53,206 nt of DNA, from positions 1 through 53,206 of the forward strand of contig JAGGTK010000032.1 of assembly GCA_021163765.1 (NCBI GenBank), in the 5' to 3' direction. Of this stretch, positions 40,394 through 48,804 are shown in pieces. Position 1 is the stretch's first letter, and the number at the start of each line of letters is the position of its first letter. The notes beneath the pieces were generated by a model. That model saw nothing but the letters and a program-made list of their open reading frames with translations, had not been told where the DNA came from and ran no database searches. A program made the position numbers and the translations under genes. This DNA comes from a bacterium (GTDB lineage: Bacteria; 4484-113).

Positions 40394-42169
40394 TCACAAG
40401 GGCGGTTCTGGCACCTCGGTGATTTCATACTCGAAATCGAAGATATCACTGCCAAACGCGTTAACCGCTTCAAGCTGACAGTTAAACACGCCCGTGTAGC
40501 CAGGCAGCATAATCGCGCACGGTATGCCCTCCAAGATGATCGGCGGGTCGGGCGCGAACATATCGAAAGTCCAGGTCCACGTCATCGGGAAATCACCTGT
40601 TGTGCCGGCGAAGAAGTAGCATACTGTATTCCCGATTGTCGTTGTCCAGAGAATCTCGTGAATCTCCGGGGCTTCGCCGATGTAGAAGTCAAACCAGCGC
40701 GTTGCATCGCCATAAGCGTTGGACACTACCAGCTTGCATTGATGTTCGCCGGGCCAGATAAGGTCGACAAGCGGGCGCTCATTCGTGCTGCTGGGGGGAT
40801 CGCCAACTCCTGAGAAGGTCCATGAGTAGCTCAGGGGCTCCGAGCCAAGTACTTCGGCGAAGAACCGCTTGGATTCTCCGCGCGTTCCCTGAGCCGGTGT
40901 GATATTCACAATCTCCGGCGGTGAGCCAACGGATACTTCAAAATCATAGCGGATTTCCCCGTACGTGTTGCTCACCCGCAGGCTGCAATCATGTGTACCG
41001 TTTTCGTCGAATTCAATATCGGGTTGCGTTTCCGAGCTTCTGCGCGGGAAAGCGTCGGTGCCGAAATCCCAGTTGTACGTTAGGGGGCTGGAGCCGGTTA
41101 CTTCCGCGGAGAATCGGGTGCGAGTGTCCCGGACGGCGGCCAGTGGCTCAACGGATGCCACAACGGGCGGGACGCCCACAGTCACATTGAAATCGCACCT
41201 GCGTTCGTCGAATCGGTTGCTGACGGCCAGGTGTCCGCTGAACATGCCCTGCTGCACCAATTCAACTTCAGGCTCGGGGTCGCTTGAGCGGTTAGGGCTT
41301 GCGCCGTTTGTAAGCACCCAATCGTAGGTGAACGGTTCTTCGCCTTCTACGACCGCGCTGGCGGTGTAAAAATCCCCGATTGCGCCTGAAGGAGCGTCAA
41401 CCGAGATAATCCGAGGCTGCCTGTATTCAAGCGTGTTGGACATCTCGCCCGTGGCGCCGTAGGTATCGTGCGCTATAACGCCGAAGTCCGACCAGTCTTC
41501 CGGCTCCACAGCGAAGCTGAACAACAGGACGCCGCCCATCAGCGCCTCTGCCTCGGAGCGCTCGACCGTTCCGATATACTCCCAGTCAATAAAGCCGGGG
41601 CCGCCGGAGATGATGGTGAATCCGGCGAGTTCAAAGCCGTAGTTCAGAGCGATTCCTGTAACGTCGGCAATGTCAATTACGCCGTCGCCGCTGAAGTCCA
41701 CAGATGCAAGCCAGGCGTTCTCTTCGCCTATGACCTCGCCGTAGTGCTCCGCAATCGCTGAAAGGTCGTCCACGTTCACAGCCCCGTCAACGTTGTAGTC
41801 ACCCTCGAACTGGTATGACCAGGCAAGCCAGCCGGCGGATTCCTCGTCCCGGTAGAAATCAAGGTCGGTGACGGTCTTGCCTTCGCCTATCGGCGGGGTG
41901 CACACGATTTTTTCCGGCAGCAGTGCAGCAAGAGCGCTTTTGAGCTCGTTCCACAGCACGAGGTCAACGCCTTCGGGAGCTTCAAGCTTTTCGAGCTTCG
42001 CCAGCTCCTGCTCCCGCGAAAGCTCGTTTTCGACGGGTGGCGCAACGGGCGAGACCTGCCCGGCGTCGTCGGACGGCGCCAATCGCGCTCCTGTTCTGCC
42101 ACCGCCTCCTCCGCATGCGGTTAAGGCGAAAATCGTGACAGTAACAATCAAAATGGATAATCTACGCAT
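40394..42169 (-). CDS. Surface lipoprotein with dockerin-like repeats and PKD domains
   Basis: This 591-residue lipoprotein starts at ATG 42169 (GGAGG upstream; signal MRRLSILIVTVTIFALTAC with lipobox LTAC, then GGGGG). Residues about 120-185 hold two calcium-binding dockerin-like repeats: GDYNVDGAVNVDDLSAIAEH and DFSGDGVIDIADVTGIALNY. Four PKD-like modules follow, each with a YSW.F or YNWDFG core and a VSN.yG ending (roughly residues 270-590). The dockerin-like pair suggests Ca2+-dependent binding to a partner or self-folding. There is no sequence match to the other lipoproteins beyond shared domain types. Confidence 0.85.
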   Translation of the reverse strand: MRRLSILIVTVTIFALTACGGGGGRTGARLAPSDDAGQVSPVAPPVENELSREQELAKLEKLEAPEGVDLVLWNELKSALAALLPEKIVCTPPIGEGKTVTDLDFYRDEESAGWLAWSYQFEGDYNVDGAVNVDDLSAIAEHYGEVIGEENAWLASVDFSGDGVIDIADVTGIALNYGFELAGFTIISGGPGFIDWEYIGTVERSEAEALMGGVLLFSFAVEPEDWSDFGVIAHDTYGATGEMSNTLEYRQPRIISVDAPSGAIGDFYTASAVVEGEEPFTYDWVLTNGASPNRSSDPEPEVELVQQGMFSGHLAVSNRFDERRCDFNVTVGVPPVVASVEPLAAVRDTRTRFSAEVTGSSPLTYNWDFGTDAFPRRSSETQPDIEFDENGTHDCSLRVSNTYGEIRYDFEVSVGSPPEIVNITPAQGTRGESKRFFAEVLGSEPLSYSWTFSGVGDPPSSTNERPLVDLIWPGEHQCKLVVSNAYGDATRWFDFYIGEAPEIHEILWTTTIGNTVCYFFAGTTGDFPMTWTWTFDMFAPDPPIILEGIPCAIMLPGYTGVFNCQLEAVNAFGSDIFDFEYEITEVPEPPL

Positions 42170-42321
42170 GATTTCCTCCACGAGATTAACCGCTTCCCCC
42201 GTTGCGGTGCTAAATTTTAAGCTAGAACACGAGCGGGCGGCCAACCCCGCAGTTACTATATTACCGTGCAGCACGCTGCATTACAACCAAGCCGCTTAAA
42301 TATCGCGGCGAATCTGGCCTC

Positions 42322-42795
42322 CTACTCCTCGATGCCCTTATAGACCGCAATAGTTTCCAGCAGCGCTTCCATCGCCTGCGCGCCCTTGTTGCCGGCCTTC
42401 GTGCCGGCGCGCTCCAGCGCGGTTTCCAGCGTGGGAGTGGTCAGCACGCCGAATCCCACCGCTGTCCCGTAATCAGTCGCCAGCTTGGCGCAGCCCTTCG
42501 TGACCTCGCTGGCGAGCAGCTTGTAATGGTCTGTGTGCCCCTCGATAAGGCAGCCCAGCGCCAGCACGCCGTCGTATCCGCCCTTCTTCAGCAGCCGCGC
42601 GATAGTGCCGGGGATTTCAAAGCTTCCGGGCACCCAGAAGACATCAACCTCGCACTCCTCCACGCTGAGGCGCTTGAGCTTGTCCAGCGCGCCCGCGAGA
42701 AGCTCCTTGGTTATGAGTTCGTTGAACCGGCTGGCGACGATGCCGAGCTTCAGCCCGCCGGCGATGATTTGCGCATTGTGTTCCGTAACCGCCAC
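42322..42795 (-). CDS. ribH: 6,7-dimethyl-8-ribityllumazine synthase RibH
   Basis: RibH makes the riboflavin precursor from 5-amino-6-ribitylaminouracil and dihydroxybutanone phosphate. Key motifs are LGIVASRFNELITKELL, DVFWVPGSFEIPGTIARLLK and LGCLIEGHTDHYKLLASEV (catalytic histidine). It is 157 residues. The GTG start at 42795 has GGAGGAGG upstream. The leader of about 65 nt carries two perfect hairpins but is too short for an FMN riboswitch. No other riboflavin genes are adjacent. Confidence 0.96.
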   Translation of the reverse strand: MAVTEHNAQIIAGGLKLGIVASRFNELITKELLAGALDKLKRLSVEECEVDVFWVPGSFEIPGTIARLLKKGGYDGVLALGCLIEGHTDHYKLLASEVTKGCAKLATDYGTAVGFGVLTTPTLETALERAGTKAGNKGAQAMEALLETIAVYKGIEE

Positions 42796-42817
42796 AGCAT
42801 TCCTCCTCCGCAGATTC

Positions 42818-42871
42818 CACAGGGACGCCCTGTGAGGCCAAGGCCACTTATGGGCCTTAAGGCTAATTATA
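42818..42871 (-). promoter_or_regulatory. ribH -10 box and two-hairpin leader
   Basis: TATAAT (42871-42866) is followed in the leader by two perfect inverted repeats: AAGGCC/GGCCTT (42840-42845 with 42853-42858) and CACAGGG/CCCTGTG (42818-42824 with 42828-42834). They end 8 bp before the GGAGGAGG Shine-Dalgarno. The second has the core GGGACGCCC, shared with a dispersed repeat near 48.76 kb. Confidence 0.55.
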
Positions 42872-42885
42872 GCAGGGGTAGGGCG

Positions 42886-43185
42886 TTATAGGTCGTCATA
42901 GATTGCGTCCTGCGGATTATCCCAGATCTCCGCGAGCAGGGGCGCAGTTTGGGCATTTAAAACCGGGGGACAGAAATCCCATATCTCAAGGAGTTCTTCT
43001 ACCCGCATGACAGTTCTCAAGTTCGGATTGAATCTTCCAGCCAGCCAGCGCTGGTAGGTCGAGTGGCTTATGCCCAGGTACTCCTTGGCAAATCTACTCG
43101 GCGAAACGCCGATCATCTTCCGCCAGCCCTCGAGCTCCTGAGGGATCTGCAAAATCAATTCACTCGCGCTTGGCGTTATGTCCAT
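42886..43185 (-). CDS. XRE-like HTH protein with antitoxin-type tail (orphan)
   Basis: This 99-residue protein has a central XRE-type helix-turn-helix (SPSRFAKEYLGISHSTYQRW followed by LAGRFNPNLRTVMRVEELL). The C-terminal tail LAEIWDNPQDAIYDDL is of the type found on many antitoxins and related regulators. No toxin gene is adjacent: ribH follows, and 220 bp of palindromic non-coding DNA precedes it. TATAAT lies 7 nt before the ATG, so it is probably leaderless. It could be a solitary antitoxin, a remnant, or a regulator of the nearby DndD/DndE-like pair. Confidence 0.78.
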   Translation of the reverse strand: MDITPSASELILQIPQELEGWRKMIGVSPSRFAKEYLGISHSTYQRWLAGRFNPNLRTVMRVEELLEIWDFCPPVLNAQTAPLLAEIWDNPQDAIYDDL

Positions 43186-43192
43186 CGCCGTT

Positions 43193-43198
43193 ATTATA
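43193..43198 (-). promoter_or_regulatory. -10 box of the XRE-like gene
   Basis: TATAAT (as TGATATAAT) lies 7 nt before ATG 43185. Confidence 0.6.
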
Positions 43199-43282
43199 TC
43201 AGCGGCACGACATACCCAAGGGAGTACGCGGTGTTTACCCGCCCAATGGAGGGCTGACCAGCGCCGCTCTTGTAGGGGTCTA

Positions 43283-43362
43283 TGCGCCTACGGCGCACAA
43301 GTTCGCAAATCGTCCTCTTTCTGCAGGCTTCTCCGCGCGCAGGGGCACAGCATGCTGTGCCC
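43283..43362. repeat. Palindromic intergenic repeats
   Basis: This gene-free stretch holds a hairpin TGCGCC-tac-GGCGCA (43283-43297) and a perfect 20-bp palindrome GGGCACAGCATGCTGTGCCC (43343-43362). A doubled ctggccgctggccgct lies nearby at about 43388-43405. No coding frame of interest is seen between 43186 and 43406. Confidence 0.75.
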
Positions 43363-43406
43363 GTCTTCGTCTTTGCCGACAACCGATAGCTGGCCGCTGG
43401 CCGCTG

Positions 43407-43649
43407 TCACAGCCCCAGCCGCCCCTCCAACTCCGCCCATTCGTCCGGTTTATAATCCTCCGCCCGCCACATCTCGGAGACCAGCGCCAGCAGCGCCGCG
43501 CCCGTTTCGCCTCCGGCTTGGGACAGAAGGTCAGTCAGAGTAGCGCCGTTCTTATCTGCGTAAGGCTTATGAAGCTCCCACACCAGCCCAATCAGCATCT
43601 GCACCGCATACTCCAAATCCCCCCGCGAAAGCACGTTTAATGCCCCCAT
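43407..43649 (-). CDS. Small helical protein, unknown
   Basis: This 80-residue protein starts at ATG 43649, chosen because GGAGGAGGTG lies directly upstream. It reads MGALNVLSRGDLEYAVQMLI, then GLVWELHKPYADKNGATLTD, and ends with EMWRAEDYKPDEWAELEGRL. It is mostly helical and acidic, with several tryptophans. I do not recognise a family. It follows the DndE-ATPase gene by 79 bp on the same strand and might be its third partner, but its GC-rich codon use is closer to the host genes. Confidence 0.6.
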   Translation of the reverse strand: MGALNVLSRGDLEYAVQMLIGLVWELHKPYADKNGATLTDLLSQAGGETGAALLALVSEMWRAEDYKPDEWAELEGRLGL

Positions 43650-43728
43650 TCTCACACCTCCTCCAGTATTTGGCGGCGGGATCATAACGGTCGAAGGCGG
43701 GAATGGCAAGCTAGGTATAAGGGATTTG

Positions 43729-45294
43729 TTAGACGGGCCATTCTTCTTTTTTGTAGAGCTGTGCAGCTACTATCTCGGTTGGACTGCCTTCATGGCGATA
43801 GTAGCAGTTACCTTGTGAGAGACTAGGTAGGGAGTTATGGATCGACGTCGCCTTTCTAGCGTCGATCTTGAGAAGGCCTGCTAAGGCTTTCACGGAAGGC
43901 AGAACTCCCTGCTGGAATAGGAACCACGTTTCAACGTTATTAACGAACTCATCTCTTTTGGCCTCAAAATCCGCGATGCTCTGGGAAGATAGCCAGAGAC
44001 AAACGCCGAAGCTCCGACCCGTTCGCAGTATCTCGTAAATCGGCTCAGGCCTAGTTCCAAGGTACTTATCAGCTTCGTCAATGGCTATGATTGAACGCAA
44101 GGCTCTATAGCGAGCCCCAGCAACTTCACGTACCGCGGACTCTCCGAACAACCGCAAGCCTTGGAGTATAAAATGCAACACAAAGAACGCACTCAGCTCC
44201 CGGAATGCGGCTTGCTGGGATACGTCAAGTACAACTCGCCTACTTAGGAATTCAGCCACTGAAAGACCTTCGGATTCCTCAAATAGGTTAAACGATGCTA
44301 GCTGGTCGAAGAGCTCAGTGACCATATCGCTGGGCTTGTTTTCCTCATCATAAAGCCGCTGTACAGCCGCTCGCAGCTCAGAAAGTGAGGGGGCAAGGTC
44401 TCCTTGTCCTGAATCCTCTTGCGTACGACTGCAGATGGCGTAAGTCTCTATTAGAGCTCGCCTGATATAGCCGAGCTGCTTTGGTCCGAGACGCTTGTTG
44501 TGCACTCTACACGTTTCGGCGAACTCCTGAGCGGCCATTTCGGGTTTGGCTCCAGCTGGAAGCCTCAGCGGGTTGATCGGGTAGGGCTGGCGCCCAAGTG
44601 AGTACTTCTGGAAACCTAGGCCCTCAATCGCTTCCCAATTGGATCCGCGGGATAGGTCACCCTTGTAGTCAAACAATAGGCATCCACACTCTGGAGTCTG
44701 CTGGAGTGCCTGAACCAGAAGGGACAAGAGAAGCTGCGTTTTCCCAACGCCCGATCCACCGGCGATAGCAACATGCGGGTTGCTCCTGTCGCCGCCTTCG
44801 GCGTTTATCGTAACATGAAGAGAGGTCTTGTTATCGGTAGCCTTATTCCCAACGTAAACGCGAATCTCTCCAGCCTGCAATAAAATGGTCCCTTCCTGCC
44901 CCACGTCCGGGAGATATGCTGCAATCATATTAAGCAGCTGTAGTCTATCCCCGCTCGCTTCTTTGTGCATTTCAGATAGCATTTCCAAACCACGGTTCAC
45001 ATGGTACTCAACTGAGTCTCGGATGGACTCATCTTCGTCTAAAGGGACGCTGTCAGCAACAGCACACGCTATCTTCAGAACTCCTTGTGAGTCAAACGAA
45101 TAGTCGTTGAATTCCTTGCCCTTGCGGTTATATTCCGTTCTCTTACCACTGCTCTGTGAACATGTAGCTAGTGATAAGCCGGCAGCAAGGCGGTACACAT
45201 CGGCTAAGTCGAGGTTCTCTTTTTCGGACAAGAAAGCCCTGAGAGTCTCAATAGCCGTATTGAAGAGATCTGATATTTTATACTTGTCTGGCAC
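43729..45294 (-). CDS. DndE-like domain fused to a HerA/FtsK-type ATPase
   Basis: This 521-residue protein begins with a domain of about 110 residues that matches DndE of DNA phosphorothioation systems: VYRLAAGLSLA, then a GKEFNDYSF segment and the ending SVEYHVNRGLEML. A RecA-fold ATPase follows with Walker A GGSGVGKTQ (residues 179-187), Walker B IIAIDEAD (402-409), and a sensor LSSQS near 435-439, as in HerA, VirB4 and DptH-type motors. DndE alone is normally a small separate protein. Its GTG overlaps the DndD-like stop by 1 nt (TAGTG), so the two are coupled. Lower GC than the flanks suggests transfer. It likely translocates or remodels DNA. Confidence 0.82.
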   Translation of the reverse strand: MPDKYKISDLFNTAIETLRAFLSEKENLDLADVYRLAAGLSLATCSQSSGKRTEYNRKGKEFNDYSFDSQGVLKIACAVADSVPLDEDESIRDSVEYHVNRGLEMLSEMHKEASGDRLQLLNMIAAYLPDVGQEGTILLQAGEIRVYVGNKATDNKTSLHVTINAEGGDRSNPHVAIAGGSGVGKTQLLLSLLVQALQQTPECGCLLFDYKGDLSRGSNWEAIEGLGFQKYSLGRQPYPINPLRLPAGAKPEMAAQEFAETCRVHNKRLGPKQLGYIRRALIETYAICSRTQEDSGQGDLAPSLSELRAAVQRLYDEENKPSDMVTELFDQLASFNLFEESEGLSVAEFLSRRVVLDVSQQAAFRELSAFFVLHFILQGLRLFGESAVREVAGARYRALRSIIAIDEADKYLGTRPEPIYEILRTGRSFGVCLWLSSQSIADFEAKRDEFVNNVETWFLFQQGVLPSVKALAGLLKIDARKATSIHNSLPSLSQGNCYYRHEGSPTEIVAAQLYKKEEWPV

Positions 45295-47501
45295 TAATCG
45301 AAGTAGTCCTCCTTCAATGTACTCTGGTCACCACCGGCCTGAGGCCTAACGATTACGTACTTCATTCCCACAGAGTCCTTGATCTCCTCCAAGTAGTCGC
45401 CGACTAATTCCTGGTCGGTGCTGAGTACGATAACTTGATGAGAGACGGTTTTGAGGAAGTCTTTTGACAATCTCGTTCGGTAGGCCTTGTCAAGGCGCCC
45501 GAAAGGTGTATCTATGACAACGGGGAACCTGTGACCCGAAAGTTGCGCGAGTGCTGCGATCATGGACATTGCTGCAATCTGTTTCTCGCCTTCAGAGAGC
45601 TCGTTGAAACCCCTAGCTTGCTGGCCTTCGCTGATGGATGCGGAGAGAGTCTCCCTGTTGAAGACGATATCCCTGGATAGGTCAGGCTTGTTACTGAGCC
45701 TGTTGAAAACAGATGTAGTCAACTCCTCTAGTTCAGCGATTTTGCTTATCCCGATTGCGTCAATCGCCTCATTTACCATCGAGCAGAAGCACTTAACTCT
45801 ATCCCTCTTGCGAAGCACCCCATCTATCGTAACGGACGTTCTGATAGTACTCTCTCTCTCGTCCTCGAACTTCGCCTTATCCTCCGCAATGCTTCTGAGC
45901 TTCTGTGTAGTGCGCTTCATCTCGTTGGTCAAGTAGTCGTGCTCCTTGAGAAGACGCTCATACAAGGCTTGAGCCGCCTCCATTTCCTTAGAAGTCTTGT
46001 CGTCGGGCGGCTTGATAGTCTGCAGCTTCGCTTGAGTAGCCCGAAGATCTCCGCTAAGTTCTCTTAGGCTCCAAATAAGACTTGCGAGATGAGTTCTACC
46101 TCTCGTCAGCTTCAGGCTGTCTTCCAGTGCTTTCTTGTCACGCTCACCGAGGCCGAGTCGCGCGCCTGTATCATCAGCTGATGTATAGTCGTTTAGCGGG
46201 TTAAAGATGTAATCAAGGTCCTCATTTGCGTACTGTTTCTCGGAGAATACGCGTTTAGCCCGTTCGAATGCTTCTCTCACTGCCAACCTGATACTGTCAG
46301 ACTCTATTCTACTCAAGGCAAGGGCCTTCTCGAAAAAAGGCTTCGCAAGACTCAGCGCTAATTCCTTGACAACGAACTTGTCTAGTTCTGCGGTCCGGCT
46401 GTCTATCTTGCCTCGGGTGACGCCTCTTTCATTGATTAGATTCTTATAATATTCGACCTGTTTCGGATCCAAGTACTTGCGGAATGAGTTAAACCGCTCC
46501 TTGGCATGCGAAAGCTCCTCTGCCGTTATTCCTAGCTTGTTGCGCAACTCCTTTTCTGCAGCAGCAGCCTCGACCTCTTCCTTTGTCAATTCGCGTATCT
46601 CGCCTTCAAGTCGGCGTAGCCTTACTTGGACGTCTTTTCTTGCTACGAGCTCGGCGTCGTATCGCTTCTGAAGCTGTTGGAGGTCCTTTCTGATTGTCTC
46701 AGCGATTTCCAAGCCAAGCACTCTCTCGAGACCATGCCGGAGCGCTCGAGCTTGTGAAGTCAAGAAGTCCCGGATTGCATCAGCATCAAACAAGAAGTAC
46801 TGAGACAGCGCTAACGGGATGATGCGCTCTACTTCCGACATTATCATGTCCGACTCGCTGATCACGGCAGAGCCTTTATGCAGTCGAGTTCTTTCGTCTG
46901 AAAGCTGGTAACCACCGGGGGGGAGTTTGTGAAACGAAAAGACTCTCTCTATCTTAGACTTCGTTTCGCTAGGGTACTCAGTCCAAGTCAGAGAAACAGA
47001 GACATCGCAAATGCTGTCAGTGCAGTGCCGAGGAACCGGCGCTCCTTCCTTTTGTCTGTTCCAGCCGGCATCGAGGCCATAAAGGGCGGTTAGTATCGCG
47101 CTAAAGACAGTGGTTTTGCCATACCCGGTTTGCCCTCCGATAAGGGTGATGGGTTTAGCGTGTTCCGTGGAAAAGCGAAGAGAGGCGTTACCGAGAACAC
47201 CGTAGTTTCTCGCCGATAGCTTTTCAAAACATACGTAATTACGACCCTCATCTTCGAAGGTTAGCAGCTCATCGAGCGTGCGTTCCGCTCTCTCATCGTC
47301 CCAAGAGCCTGGTTCAACTTCAGCGAGTGTTGAGAGTTCTGCCCAAAGCCCGTGTCTCCGCTGCATGGGAGCGAAATCGAATTCGAGTTCGAACAGCCTG
47401 TGGATGTGAATTGGGTGGAAGTCATATTTCCGTGCGATGTCGTCCAGCTCACGCTTTAGGCGCGGAGTCACAAATTGCGCGTATCTGAGCCCTCCCTCCA
47501 T
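45294..47501 (-). CDS. DndD-like SMC/Rad50-type ATPase
   Basis: This 735-residue ABC-ATPase resembles DndD. It has Walker A GGQTGYGKTT (near residue 123), the DndD-typical FLFDADAIRDF (about 236-246), a long coiled coil (about 265-590), signature LSEGEKQIAA (635-644), and Walker B VVIDTPFGRLD (661-671). An N-terminal extension of about 95 residues precedes the ATPase and is unusual for DndD. The start is ATG 47501 because TTGACA-18-TACAAT ends 8 nt before it; the open frame to 47531 lies above that promoter. There is no central CxxC zinc hook. No dndA, dndB or dndC is adjacent. It probably acts in DNA surveillance or defence with the coupled DndE-ATPase. Confidence 0.87.
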   Translation of the reverse strand: MEGGLRYAQFVTPRLKRELDDIARKYDFHPIHIHRLFELEFDFAPMQRRHGLWAELSTLAEVEPGSWDDERAERTLDELLTFEDEGRNYVCFEKLSARNYGVLGNASLRFSTEHAKPITLIGGQTGYGKTTVFSAILTALYGLDAGWNRQKEGAPVPRHCTDSICDVSVSLTWTEYPSETKSKIERVFSFHKLPPGGYQLSDERTRLHKGSAVISESDMIMSEVERIIPLALSQYFLFDADAIRDFLTSQARALRHGLERVLGLEIAETIRKDLQQLQKRYDAELVARKDVQVRLRRLEGEIRELTKEEVEAAAAEKELRNKLGITAEELSHAKERFNSFRKYLDPKQVEYYKNLINERGVTRGKIDSRTAELDKFVVKELALSLAKPFFEKALALSRIESDSIRLAVREAFERAKRVFSEKQYANEDLDYIFNPLNDYTSADDTGARLGLGERDKKALEDSLKLTRGRTHLASLIWSLRELSGDLRATQAKLQTIKPPDDKTSKEMEAAQALYERLLKEHDYLTNEMKRTTQKLRSIAEDKAKFEDERESTIRTSVTIDGVLRKRDRVKCFCSMVNEAIDAIGISKIAELEELTTSVFNRLSNKPDLSRDIVFNRETLSASISEGQQARGFNELSEGEKQIAAMSMIAALAQLSGHRFPVVIDTPFGRLDKAYRTRLSKDFLKTVSHQVIVLSTDQELVGDYLEEIKDSVGMKYVIVRPQAGGDQSTLKEDYFD

Positions 47502-47509
47502 GCTTGTCA

Positions 47510-47539
47510 ATTGTAGTGGCCGGATGATCATCGTGTCAA
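47510..47539 (-). promoter_or_regulatory. Promoter of the DndD/DndE-like operon
   Basis: TTGACA (47539-47534), an 18-bp spacer, and TACAAT (47515-47510), then 8 nt to ATG 47501. The -35 is perfect, and the position requires the shorter start codon. Confidence 0.75.
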
Positions 47540-47612
47540 GTGTCGCACCGCCTCCGCCAAGCCTGTAAGAGATGACCTTGACAAATGCTCGCCTCTATGG
47601 ATCGATCAGCCT

Positions 47613-48068
47613 ATGTCGAGAAAGGTTATTGCCCTACATCGTGACGATATAGCGCTCGCGTGTGAGTTTATCGAGCAAGTGCCATACACGGGGTCGGTGG
47701 GCTTGATGCGTGAGATACGCGACTCGCTGCTGGCGATGGACGAACCTACTAGGCTTATCAGGGGACTGTTCCACCTCCTATCTGGCAACGCGCTGATGGA
47801 AGCGGAGAGAGGCCTTGCACAAAGCGCTGAAGAAGCGTCATCGGCAATCAGAAGAGGGCACCGCGATACAGCGCGCTGGTGGGCTAGGAAACTAGTTGGC
47901 CAGGGCGTCTGTAAGCTGGTACTCGGTGAGCAGTATGGCCTGATCAGCGCGGCGTCCTGCTCTATCTGGGATGCTAGAGCGCCACAGATGCGATCACAGA
48001 AGGACACTGTGATATGCTACTGTGCCGAATGGACGGGCAAATGCGCGAAAAATTCCACGCGGACGTGA
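47613..48068 (+). CDS. Small protein divergent from the DndD/DndE-like pair, unknown
   Basis: This 151-residue open frame has codon use and base composition like the divergent DndD-like gene. It reads SRKVIALHRDDIALACEFIE, then VPYTGSVGLMREIRDSLLAM, and is mostly helical. The last about 15 residues overlap the start of the HAD gene in another frame and look non-native, so its 3' end may have been replaced during integration. I do not recognise a family. The 111 bp between it and the DndD-like start holds that gene's promoter and a second TTGACA at 47578 on this strand. It could be a regulator or third component of the module, or a fragment. Confidence 0.5.
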   Translation: MSRKVIALHRDDIALACEFIEQVPYTGSVGLMREIRDSLLAMDEPTRLIRGLFHLLSGNALMEAERGLAQSAEEASSAIRRGHRDTARWWARKLVGQGVCKLVLGEQYGLISAASCSIWDARAPQMRSQKDTVICYCAEWTGKCAKNSTRT

Positions 48069-48712
48069 TATTCTTCGACAACGACGGGACGATCTTCAAC
48101 TCGGAGAGTGGCGTACTCGTTGCGGTGCAGGAGGGCTTTAGCGAATTCGCCGAGAAGCACCACCTGGCGGATTTGCGGCCCCCAACCATCGCGCGCATCA
48201 AGCAGCTCACCGGCAGCCCCAACCGCGCGTTCTTCCCCGCCATCCTGCCGCCGGAACTGGCGGAAATGGCCCCTGAGCTTAGCGAAACCTGCCTGAAGCA
48301 CGAAGTCCGCGCCATAATGGAGCACGGCGAGCTTTACGATGGCGCGGTGGAGACGCTGCGCGAGCTGCGCGAACGCGGCAAGAAGCTCGTGCTCATCACG
48401 CACGCGGGCGTCGAGTATCTCACAGCGACGGCCGAGCGTTTCGGCTACGGGCAGCTCTTCGACCGGCTCTACCACGTCGGGCTGCACGGGCTTGCGGATA
48501 AGTCGCAGATGATCGCCCACGCGCTCGACGCGCTATCGTTGGACGGCGCGCCGCTTGCGGCGGTGGGGGACAAGCGGGCGGATATGGAAGCGGGTAGGGC
48601 GTATGGCGCGGCGACGGTTTTCGCCGCATACGGCTTCGGGGAAGCGGGCGACGGCGAACTCGCGGATTTCGTTATCAACAAGCCCGCCGCCCTGCTGGAT
48701 TTAGTGCTGTAG
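48041..48712 (+). CDS. HAD-superfamily phosphatase (phosphoglycolate phosphatase-like)
   Basis: This 223-residue HAD hydrolase has motif I FFDNDGTIFN (D13 nucleophile, D15), motif II LITHAG, a lysine in ADKSQM, and motif IV VGDKRADMEAG. The helical cap fits the phosphoglycolate phosphatase / PGMB subgroup. ATG 48041 gives the usual N-terminus; ATG 48014 and 48029 are in frame too. The substrate cannot be told from sequence. The start overlaps the small upstream gene by 28 nt, which suggests that gene's end is not original. Confidence 0.88.
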   Translation: MREKFHADVIFFDNDGTIFNSESGVLVAVQEGFSEFAEKHHLADLRPPTIARIKQLTGSPNRAFFPAILPPELAEMAPELSETCLKHEVRAIMEHGELYDGAVETLRELRERGKKLVLITHAGVEYLTATAERFGYGQLFDRLYHVGLHGLADKSQMIAHALDALSLDGAPLAAVGDKRADMEAGRAYGAATVFAAYGFGEAGDGELADFVINKPAALLDLVL

Positions 48713-48755
48713 GCTTGCCCGCCAGTGGAGGGGTGGTCATTTATGGTTGGTGGCG

Positions 48756-48804
48756 CGGGCGTCCCGCCCGTGATTCCGCCCAGGACACCGGCGAGACGCC
48801 GGTG
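48756..48804. repeat. GACGCC-core intergenic hairpins
   Basis: Two perfect hairpins lie side by side: CGGGCG-tcc-CGCCCG (48756-48770) and CACCGGCG-aga-CGCCGGTG (48786-48804). With the ribH leader hairpin they share a GACGCC core on one strand. A doubled TGGCTAC (at about 48822-48836) follows. The region 48713-48905 holds no credible gene. Confidence 0.7.

Noticed and set aside
42796..42871. FMN riboswitch before ribH
   Set aside because: The leader is only about 65 nt and holds two simple hairpins; the conserved FMN-aptamer segments and the needed length are absent.
45729..46700. Rad50-type zinc hook in the DndD-like coiled coil
   Set aside because: The only cysteine pair (CFC) lies near the C-terminal end of the coiled coil, not at its apex, and has the wrong spacing.
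47501..47531. Longer start (ATG 47531) for the DndD-like gene
   Set aside because: TTGACA-18-TACAAT overlaps this region and would start transcription after that ATG; ATG 47501 fits with an 8-nt gap.
47606..48007. Minus-strand 133-codon frame opposite the small gene
   Set aside because: Its serine-rich composition is typical of an antisense shadow; the plus-strand frame looks more protein-like.
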